From positions 1 to 11,845 of the forward strand of contig JADFYX010000052.1 of NCBI GenBank assembly GCA_015232795.1: a DNA stretch of 11,845 nt, written 5' to 3'. Source of the stretch: Magnetococcales bacterium (GTDB taxonomy: Bacteria > Pseudomonadota > Magnetococcia > Magnetococcales > JADFYX01). The notes beneath the pieces are model-generated. The model did not search any database. It was not told the origin of the DNA and saw only the letters and a program-made list of their open reading frames with translations. A program made the translations under genes and the position numbers. Below, piece after piece: positions 6,185-11,845 of this stretch; positions within the stretch are counted from its first letter, which is position 1, and each line of letters opens with the position of its first letter.

Positions 6185-8062
6185 GTGTCTGTTATTTTAG
6201 GCAACTGTTCTGTTTATTTAACTAAAAGTCGGTCGGTAACTTTCCTGATTTTGGCGAGTTCTTCTCTTGCATTGATACTAGGGCTGTCGGGTTGTACAGT
6301 TAAACCAGAGCCAATTAGCAACCAGGAGGTAGAGCAACGGGTACAGGCTGATCTTGGGCGATTGTTTGCCCACCAAGAGCCGGTCTCTCTGCGAGTTGGT
6401 CTCCATGAGGCTATGGCCAGAGCAGTAAAATATAATTTGCAACGCCGGGTCAAACAGATGGAAGAGGCGTTGGCAGTAGAAGATTTAGCTGTTGCCCAGA
6501 GGGATCTGTTGCCAAAAACAGCAGCCCATGCTGGTTATACATTGCGTAATAAGGAGGGTGTCTCCACCTTACAAAATTCTAGCCTTAAACTGTTGAGCCA
6601 AGATAATGAAAACAGTGTCGCTGGTTTAACTTGGACCTGGAGTCTTTTGGATTTTGGTGTGAGTTATGTCCATGCTCGTCAGAAGGCTGATGAGGTTTTG
6701 GTCTCTCGGGAAAAACGCCGTAAATCAACTCAGTTGTTGATCCATGAGGTGAGAAGCCGTTATTGGCAGGCGGCAATGACCGATCAAATCATACCCCAGT
6801 TGGATCTTTTATTAAAAGAGGCTAAAATAGCGCGGGAAAATTTGCAAAGAATGGAGGCCGCAGGTCAAGAGCTTCCTGCTATCGCTCTGGATGGTCAGCA
6901 AATATTGTTGGACACAACCCATAAACTGTGGGATATGCGCCGTAAGTTGATTGAGGCCAAAAGTGAGTTGGCAATACTTATGAATCTGCCTCCTGGCACC
7001 AAGTTTATGCTTGCAGCCCAAGGGGGTGAGGCGTTAAAAGATGATTTGGTCTATCTGCCAGTATTAGCGTTGGACCAGTATGCACTTTTACACCGCTCTG
7101 AGTTGCGCAGTGAAGACTATAAAGAGCGGATAAGTGCTCTAGAGGTGCGTAAAGTACTGTTAAAGATGCTGCCAAATCTTAGTTTTATGGAAGGGTCTGG
7201 TTACGATAGCAATAAATATCTGCAAAATCAGTCTTGGAGTTCAGTGGGAACCCAAATCTCTTGGGATCTGTTTAATCTGGCTTCAACACCACAAAAACTA
7301 AAGCTTGCCAAGTTGGGAAAAGAGGTTGTTCGTACAAGACGCCTAGCTTTTAGTATGGCAGCCGTAACCCAGTTACGTATCGCTATGCAAAGTTATCATA
7401 TTTCCAAAAGAGATTTGAGTATCGCTAGCGATCTTAATATGCTGCAAGCACGTAAGGTGCAGCAGGTGGAAGAAGATAGAAACAGTGTGCCAAATTTTGC
7501 TGTAAAAAGAATCGAGCAACGGGCATTGGCACTGTTGTCACAGATAGAGCAGGGTCTCTCTTATGCTCAGGTGCAGAGTGATTTAGGACGGATTCATCTC
7601 ACCCTTGGCGTGGATCCTCTGCCACTATCGGGACAGGTAGATATAGCCGATATACAGACTACCTCCAGGCTTTTGGCAATGCGCCAGGATAGTGTAACAA
7701 GTGCGGTAATATCTGCAATTCCCAATACACTGCTTAATGCTCCTCCGCCTACATCATCATCACTTGCCGAGACAGATACCGGATCTTTGGCAAAAGGTGA
7801 TGCATCTGGTTTTTGGAATCTATTAGAAAGTTTCTCAGAAAAAATTGATAAACAGCAAAATGGGACGGGCGGTTCTGGAAATCAGCCAGTTTTGGCCCAT
7901 GCTGCTGCTCAGCCTCAACAACTACAGCCACAGCCTCAAATACAGCAGCATCCTAACTATCTGCCTCCCGGAGTTGGTCCTCAAGGTTACTTGCCTCCAC
8001 AAGAAGCTGCCTTGTCACAACCACCTTCAGAGGCTGTACCAGTTATTTTGATGGAAAATTGA
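6185..8062 (+). CDS. TolC-family outer-membrane efflux lipoprotein
   Basis: This 625-residue protein looks like an outer-membrane channel of the TolC/OEP superfamily, used by type I secretion and efflux systems. A hydrophobic segment (18-33) ends in the lipobox LSGC (34-37), so it should be lipidated on C37. Two TolC-like halves follow. The first has long coiled-coil helices (about 70-270), including LHEAMARAVKYNL, the beta segment LTWTWSLLDFG, and RSRYWQAAMTDQ. The second (about 290-480) repeats the pattern with VGTQISWDLFNLAS. A low-complexity Gln/Pro-rich tail (about 560-625) is not part of the usual fold. The start is a GTG with AGGA ten bases upstream; no better start is seen. The MORN-TPR gene follows after three bases. 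No membrane-fusion or ABC partner is in the window, so the exported substrate is unknown. Confidence 0.85.
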   Translation: MSVILGNCSVYLTKSRSVTFLILASSSLALILGLSGCTVKPEPISNQEVEQRVQADLGRLFAHQEPVSLRVGLHEAMARAVKYNLQRRVKQMEEALAVEDLAVAQRDLLPKTAAHAGYTLRNKEGVSTLQNSSLKLLSQDNENSVAGLTWTWSLLDFGVSYVHARQKADEVLVSREKRRKSTQLLIHEVRSRYWQAAMTDQIIPQLDLLLKEAKIARENLQRMEAAGQELPAIALDGQQILLDTTHKLWDMRRKLIEAKSELAILMNLPPGTKFMLAAQGGEALKDDLVYLPVLALDQYALLHRSELRSEDYKERISALEVRKVLLKMLPNLSFMEGSGYDSNKYLQNQSWSSVGTQISWDLFNLASTPQKLKLAKLGKEVVRTRRLAFSMAAVTQLRIAMQSYHISKRDLSIASDLNMLQARKVQQVEEDRNSVPNFAVKRIEQRALALLSQIEQGLSYAQVQSDLGRIHLTLGVDPLPLSGQVDIADIQTTSRLLAMRQDSVTSAVISAIPNTLLNAPPPTSSSLAETDTGSLAKGDASGFWNLLESFSEKIDKQQNGTGGSGNQPVLAHAAAQPQQLQPQPQIQQHPNYLPPGVGPQGYLPPQEAALSQPPSEAVPVILMEN

Positions 8063-8065
8063 TTT

Positions 8066-10411
8066 ATGACACTGATAAGCAAACATAGGCCGGTGTGGTA
8101 TGGGCCGCGGCTCCTTATCTCCATCATGTTTTTTGCCTTTTTTTTGAGTTTACCCTCAAAGGCTGAAGCTGAGTGTCTACGTGGAAATTGCGTTAACGGT
8201 TTTGGTACTTTTCTCTGGTCTTCTGGTGCCCGCTATGATGGTGAGTTTTATAACGGAACCCGCCATGGGGCAGGGAGTTATCTATTTGCTGACGGTTCTC
8301 TTTATGTTGGTGAGTATCTTCATGGTGTTCGCCATGGCAAAGGAACATTTGTCTGGGCTTCTGGAAAGAAATATGTTGGTGAGTGGGTAAATGGTCATCA
8401 GACCGGATATGGTATTAAAACCTGGCCCGATGGCCGTAGGCAAGCAGGGCAGTTTTTAAATGATACTTTTATACTCTACGCAAAAGATAAGCCTCAGCCA
8501 GCAAGAGTGGCAAAGCTGCCAAAAACAGATGCACAGCCTGTGCAAAAGAGTGTCCAGCTAAGTCAACCGGTTGCAAAGATTGCCCCTGTACCTGTAAAGC
8601 CGTTAACTCCCAAACAATATATTGTTCCTCAAGGGCCAGCAAATGTAGCAACCCAAGGAGTAACATCTAAGTCTGAAGTTAAACCGCCTGGCAATTATCA
8701 AGTTGGAGTGCAACCCCAGAAGCAGGTACAGCCCAAAGTTCAGGCTCAGGTTCCTGCCCCTATTCCAGCCAAGGTTCAGGCTCAGGTTCCCGCCCCTATT
8801 CCAGCAAAAGTTGAGGCTCAGGTTCCTGCTCCTATTCCAGCAAAAGTTGAGGCTCAGGTTCCTGCCTCTATTCCAGTCAAGGTTCAGCCCATTAAGCCTG
8901 CAGTTAAAAAAGCTACTTTAGTGGTGGTTGATCCAACCCTTGGTATAGTTTCTGTTTCAGGTAAGAAAGAGCATTTGTCCCCAAAGGTTAAAGATGCAAA
9001 AAAGGTTGCTTCCATACCTAAAAAAATGGCAGATAGCTCGAAAGTAAAAGTGGTTGTAACAGAGTCAAAGATTAACAGAAAAAAGGCCAGTATGACTGCT
9101 CCTACTGTCCCGGTTGCTACTCCACAGCCTAAATTAAAAATTAAAAAACCAGTTATGGTCGCAACACTAGCCTCTTCGTTAGTTAAATCTTCTACAAAAG
9201 CAACGGTAAAAAGAGAAAAAGCGGTACAACTGCCACCATTAACAAATGGCGTAAAAAAAGCGGTTAGCAAGCTTAATGAAAGATTTGTTGCAAATTCTGT
9301 TAAACATAACAAGCCTAGCGTAGCAAATAATTTACCTGCAACATTTGCTGATGACAATATTGCCAAAGATTTAGTACTTAAATTTAGCCGTCGGGTGATA
9401 AAATGGCCATCAAGTATTGATAATAAGAAAAAGAGTGCTGTCGTTGTGCCAGTTGTACCAAGTAAAACTACTGCTACTACAACAAGCAAACCCAAGCGCA
9501 GAGCAAAGGTTGAAAAACCCCTTAAAACCCAATCTCCTAAATTAATAAAAGAAAAGCCAGTTGAAAGGGTTGCAGCAAAAAAATCCTTGCCAGTTGTTGA
9601 GGCTAATAATGTTAAACCAGATAAGAGCAGATCTTTAGAGCCTTCTGTATTGTTGATACGCGGATATTATTCTCGTGGTTTAAAAGAGCTTTCTGCGGGT
9701 CGTTACAGGATGGCTGTTGCCTCTTTTGATGAGGCTTTGATAGAAGATTATATGGATGTTGATGCCTTGATTGGTCGTGGGCAGGCCTATCTTAAATTGG
9801 CAAATTACAACCGTGCTATCCAAGATTTTAATCAAGTTTTAGGGATCGCTAAAAATTCCGCCAGAGTATTGGTGCTTAGGGGGAGTGCCTACCGTAATAT
9901 CAAGGAGTATACCCGCTCACTCAAAGATTTAAACAAAGGCATAAAGCTTTCACCAAAAGTGGCAAATGGGTACTATGAGCGGGGTCTGACCAAGAGTGAC
10001 ATGGGGCGTTTTGAAGATGCCCAAGCTGATTTTAATAAAGCTCTGAATATTGATGAAAAGCTGTTTGAAGTCTATATCGCCAGAGGGCGAGTGCTGGCAA
10101 AAATGGGTAAATATGCAGCAGCAATCAGCGACTTTAACATCGGTATTAATAAATTTCCCAAAATTGCCAGCTACTATTTTGTCAGGGCTACTGCCTATGC
10201 TGCATCCGGTGAAGCTAGTGCATCTTTGCAAGATTATAATAAAGCAATATCTTTAACTGGAGATGAGGCAGTCTACTACTTTGCCAGAGCATTTGCATAT
10301 CAAGATCTTCGGCAACTGTCCAAGATGTGTATTGATCTGAAAAGTGCCTGTAATCTAGGGGATAAACAAGGTTGTCAGATGCTAAAAAAAGAGTGTAATA
10401 GTGGAGAATAA
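8066..10411 (+). CDS. Secreted MORN-linker-TPR protein
   Basis: This 781-residue protein has an unusual layout. A Sec signal peptide (about 1-35, hydrophobic LLISIMFFAFFLSL, likely cleaved after AEA) is followed by three MORN repeats (about 57-78, 80-101 and 103-124, of the YxGEFxxGxRHGxG type) and a partial fourth. Then comes a low-complexity linker of about 400 residues rich in Lys, Ala, Val and Pro, holding four tandem 12-residue repeats (224-271). The end (about 532-770) has seven 34-residue TPR-like repeats, closing with CIDLKSACNLGDKQGC. It is probably periplasmic or surface-attached. The linker resembles a TonB-type extended spacer in composition only. TPRs bind proteins, and the MORN part may contact membrane or peptidoglycan. 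It starts three bases after the TolC-like gene, so the two are probably translated together. The specific function is unknown. Confidence 0.85.
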   Translation: MTLISKHRPVWYGPRLLISIMFFAFFLSLPSKAEAECLRGNCVNGFGTFLWSSGARYDGEFYNGTRHGAGSYLFADGSLYVGEYLHGVRHGKGTFVWASGKKYVGEWVNGHQTGYGIKTWPDGRRQAGQFLNDTFILYAKDKPQPARVAKLPKTDAQPVQKSVQLSQPVAKIAPVPVKPLTPKQYIVPQGPANVATQGVTSKSEVKPPGNYQVGVQPQKQVQPKVQAQVPAPIPAKVQAQVPAPIPAKVEAQVPAPIPAKVEAQVPASIPVKVQPIKPAVKKATLVVVDPTLGIVSVSGKKEHLSPKVKDAKKVASIPKKMADSSKVKVVVTESKINRKKASMTAPTVPVATPQPKLKIKKPVMVATLASSLVKSSTKATVKREKAVQLPPLTNGVKKAVSKLNERFVANSVKHNKPSVANNLPATFADDNIAKDLVLKFSRRVIKWPSSIDNKKKSAVVVPVVPSKTTATTTSKPKRRAKVEKPLKTQSPKLIKEKPVERVAAKKSLPVVEANNVKPDKSRSLEPSVLLIRGYYSRGLKELSAGRYRMAVASFDEALIEDYMDVDALIGRGQAYLKLANYNRAIQDFNQVLGIAKNSARVLVLRGSAYRNIKEYTRSLKDLNKGIKLSPKVANGYYERGLTKSDMGRFEDAQADFNKALNIDEKLFEVYIARGRVLAKMGKYAAAISDFNIGINKFPKIASYYFVRATAYAASGEASASLQDYNKAISLTGDEAVYYFARAFAYQDLRQLSKMCIDLKSACNLGDKQGCQMLKKECNSGE
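8735..8878 (+). repeat. Four tandem 36-bp in-frame repeats
   Basis: Four consecutive 36-bp units start at 8735, 8771, 8807 and 8843 and encode KV(Q/E)AQVPA(P/S)IP(A/V). Degenerate half-units flank both sides (QVQP before, KVQP after). Units differ at only a few bases, so the array is recent and keeps the frame. Units 3 and 4 share the Gln-to-Glu change, pointing to stepwise duplication. Copy number is likely to vary between strains. Confidence 0.92.
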
Positions 10412-10477
10412 GCAAATATTTGTGTGGCCCAAAGATCAGTAGTTATGCGGCCTAAGTATATTTTAGTTAAAGAGTTT

Positions 10478-10507
10478 CTAGCTGACATTTGCTAGGGATA
10501 ACTGTTT
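10478..10507 (+). terminator. Weak hairpin with T-run after the MORN-TPR gene
   Basis: CTAGC (10478-10482) pairs with GCTAG (10491-10495), extended by G-T wobbles and one A-T pair, with an eight-base loop. A short T-run follows a few bases later, ending at 10507. It could terminate the rightward MORN-TPR transcript, but the stem is short. The 96-base gap at 10412-10507 should also hold the host/prophage junction if the reading of the right side is correct. Confidence 0.3.
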
Positions 10508-11212
10508 TTACACTCTCTGTCCTGTCCATTTAACCCTGCCAACTATTTTTAAGTTTTTTACCTCTTCAGGTAGTAGGGTCTGGGTTTCATAGGCATGGTT
10601 ATCATTTTTAACCATAACAGAACCGTCTACTCCCCGTTGTAACCTTTTGGCAATCAGGTTGTTATCTTGCTGTATCACATAAATACCATCGTTACCCATT
10701 TGCTTTTCTCTTCTATCTAAAAGTAGCAGATCTCCAGTATTTAGAGTTGGGGACATGCTATCCCCTTGCACGGTAACCAGAGCCAGCTCTTTTGGGTCCA
10801 GTTTCATCTCTTGGGTAATCCAGGTAGTTGTGAATGCCAGATAATCTTCCTGTTGTTCATTTAGTTCACCTGCTGGTGTTGAAAATCCAAAATCTGCACT
10901 GTTTTGACTTGCTGCTAAAATATAGCTCATCATCTTTGTTTGCTGGGTTGTTATATTACTACTGGATATTGCCGTAGCACTGTCCCTAATACGACTCGAC
11001 CCTTTGCCTGTTAATAGCCAGCTTAAGGATATGTCGGTTTTCCAGGCAATTTTCAACAGAGTTCTAAGCTGGGGTTGCGCCCCTTTTTTCCATATACCAT
11101 CAAAAGTTGACTTACCAATACCAACATCTCTGGCCCATGCATAAGGTGCCTGTTTGCCAATCATCTGCCGCAATCTGTCTAAAAAGCCGGGTTTAACCTG
11201 TTCTGTTGGCAT
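10508..11212 (-). CDS. CI-like phage repressor with S24 self-cleavage domain
   Basis: This 234-residue protein is a two-domain phage repressor. The N-terminus (about 10-71) is a CI-type helix-turn-helix (ARDVGIGKSTFDGIWKKGAQP) ending in the typical LSWLLTGKG. The C-terminus (about 144-230) is a LexA/CI S24 domain with nucleophile S152 in GDSM and general-base K189 in IAKRL. A114-G115 is a candidate self-cleavage site. It lies 38 residues before the Ser, as Ala111-Gly112 and Ser149 do in lambda CI. RecA-stimulated cleavage and SOS induction are therefore plausible. The ATG has AAGGA seven bases upstream. It diverges from the Mor-like gene and points toward the presumed left end of the prophage, like the c gene in Mu-type phages. 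It should keep the prophage silent by binding the region 11213-11501. Confidence 0.9.
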   Translation of the reverse strand: MPTEQVKPGFLDRLRQMIGKQAPYAWARDVGIGKSTFDGIWKKGAQPQLRTLLKIAWKTDISLSWLLTGKGSSRIRDSATAISSSNITTQQTKMMSYILAASQNSADFGFSTPAGELNEQQEDYLAFTTTWITQEMKLDPKELALVTVQGDSMSPTLNTGDLLLLDRREKQMGNDGIYVIQQDNNLIAKRLQRGVDGSVMVKNDNHAYETQTLLPEEVKNLKIVGRVKWTGQRV

Positions 11213-11501
11213 GTCAAATCCTTACCAAAGTTAAAATACCAACATATAATAGCATATAGATATAAGTTTACACACAGAAAAAAGCTAAAAATTAAATATA
11301 CTATCATTAATTATTGTTTTAAAAAAAAATGTTGTTTATCTAGGTTGTAGGAAATTTCTTTAACTAAACCGAACTGCAAAGACGATAATAGATATAAATA
11401 ATCGCACAAACCGAACTTATAAATAACTCATATACTAAAAACAGGAAATATAGTGCGGAAATAATGTGTAATACCTAAAAACTTGCTGAAAAGGGAACTT
11501 T
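11213..11501. promoter_or_regulatory. AT-rich divergent control region of the prophage
   Basis: These 289 bases separate the repressor from the Mor-like gene and probably hold the lysogeny/lysis operators. Two identical 10-bp sites, AAACCGAACT, lie at 11366-11375 and 11408-11417, exactly 42 bases apart (about four helical turns). A second 10-mer, ATAGATATAA, occurs at 11256-11265 and 11388-11397. A possible rightward promoter is TTACCA-17-TATAAT at 11222-11250. An opposing leftward -10 (TATTAT) overlaps it at 11246-11251. No ORF of note is seen. Which sites the repressor binds cannot be told from sequence alone. Confidence 0.5.
11222..11250 (+). promoter_or_regulatory. Candidate rightward phage promoter
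   Basis: TTACCA (11222-11227) and a perfect TATAAT (11245-11250) are 17 bases apart, which fits sigma-70. It would start transcription just outside the repressor gene and give a leader of about 245 nt before the Mor-like start at 11502. The region is very AT-rich, so a chance match is quite possible. Confidence 0.3.
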
Positions 11502-11845
11502 ATGATGGAAAGTAGAACTGTGTGTGACGGTAGTTTTAAAATGGCAAATAGTGGTGCTTTGCCTGAATCTATGGTTGAAATAAAATCGATAGTTGGTTTG
11601 CAGGGAGTAATGACTTTGCTCAATAAGTGTGGCGGAACCCGTCTGTTTATCCCTCGTAAGCTTAAAGCCCAACATAAATTGAACGCACTTTTAGGCTCTG
11701 AAGCTGCGCAGAAGATGAGCGACTATTTTGGTGGCGAGACTTTAACTATCGTTAGGGGTAGTAGAGCTAATAAATCTTTAAGAAATTTTGAAATTATCAA
11801 CCGTTATGATAATGGCGAAAAAGTTTCCAAACTGGCCATAGCTTA
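11502..11845 (+). CDS. Mor-family transcription activator, truncated by window end
   Basis: The reading frame opens at ATGATG (11502) after an AAAAGGGA ribosome-binding site and stays open to the window edge, giving 114 full codons without a stop. The protein shows the layout of the Mor/C family, dimeric activators of the middle and late promoters of phage Mu: a helical N-terminal part (SIVGLQGVMTLLNKCGG), the strand RLFIPRKL, a second helical segment (GSEAAQKMSDYFGG), the strand ETLTIVRG, and then RNFEIINRYDNGEKVSKLAIA, the first half of the C-terminal DNA-binding domain. The second recognition helix is missing because the window ends. It diverges from the S24 repressor. A small host-borne Mor-like regulator is possible, but the context favours a prophage. 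Confidence 0.75.
   Translation, partial: MMESRTVCDGSFKMANSGALPESMVEIKSIVGLQGVMTLLNKCGGTRLFIPRKLKAQHKLNALLGSEAAQKMSDYFGGETLTIVRGSRANKSLRNFEIINRYDNGEKVSKLAIA

Noticed and set aside
8735..8878. Regular repeats as a possible CRISPR array
   Set aside because: The 36-bp units are contiguous with no spacers and encode an in-frame protein repeat.
8884..9495. A 203-codon minus-strand open frame opposite the MORN-TPR linker
   Set aside because: It is the mirror of a Lys/Ala/Val-rich coding stretch, which produces a hydrophobic Phe/Leu/Thr shadow. It has no ribosome-binding site and is wholly inside a well-supported gene.
10412..10507. An exact Mu-type end (TG-) for the prophage
   Set aside because: Several TG dinucleotides occur, but no transposase-binding repeats could be recognised and the right end is outside the window, so no boundary can be named.

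Overview
The window looks like a stretch of chromosome from a Gram-negative, probably proteobacterial organism. The evidence is a TolC-type outer-membrane lipoprotein, Sec signal peptides, a coaBC-dut gene pair and a Mu-type phage regulator. G+C looks moderate to low by eye and was not computed. A bacteriohemerythrin beside sulfur-transfer genes would suit a microaerophilic or sulfur-cycling proteobacterium. A magnetococcus-like lineage is one guess, but nothing here fixes the taxon.

Layout. Positions 19-420 (+) encode a small two-helix membrane protein of unknown role. It is followed at 426-546 by two related hairpins that look like REP-type repeats; the second ends in a T-run. Positions 560-964 (-) encode a complete bacteriohemerythrin. 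From 5882 down to 1066 (-) there is a compact seven-gene run: coaBC, dut, an Rrf2-family regulator, a MoeB/ThiF-type E1 enzyme, cysK, a second degenerate E1-like protein and a TusA-family protein. Gaps and overlaps are small (8-base overlap, 46, 2-base overlap, 81, 4 and 9 bases), so much of it could be one transcript. The last five genes look like a cysteine/sulfur-trafficking module attached to the housekeeping coaBC-dut pair (CoA and pyrimidine nucleotide metabolism).

Positions 5883-6184 are a divergent promoter region. Rightward from there lies a two-gene unit: a TolC-family outer-membrane lipoprotein (6185-8062) and, three bases later, a secreted protein with MORN repeats, a very long Lys/Ala/Pro/Val linker containing a 36-bp tandem repeat, and seven TPR-like repeats (8066-10411). 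The pair suggests a cell-envelope export or scaffolding function.

After a 96-base gap the sequence changes to what I read as the left edge of a Mu-like (transposable) prophage. It has a leftward CI-type repressor with an S24 self-cleavage domain (10508-11212), an AT-rich divergent control region with direct repeats 42 bases apart, and the start of a rightward Mor-family transcription activator cut off by the window end (11502-11845).

The strongest leads are the sulfur module, with a cysteine-free Rrf2 regulator near CysK and an intact E1 paired with a degenerate E1; the TolC lipoprotein plus MORN-TPR pair; and the prophage edge with Mor directly divergent from the repressor. All family calls were made by reading motifs, with no database search.
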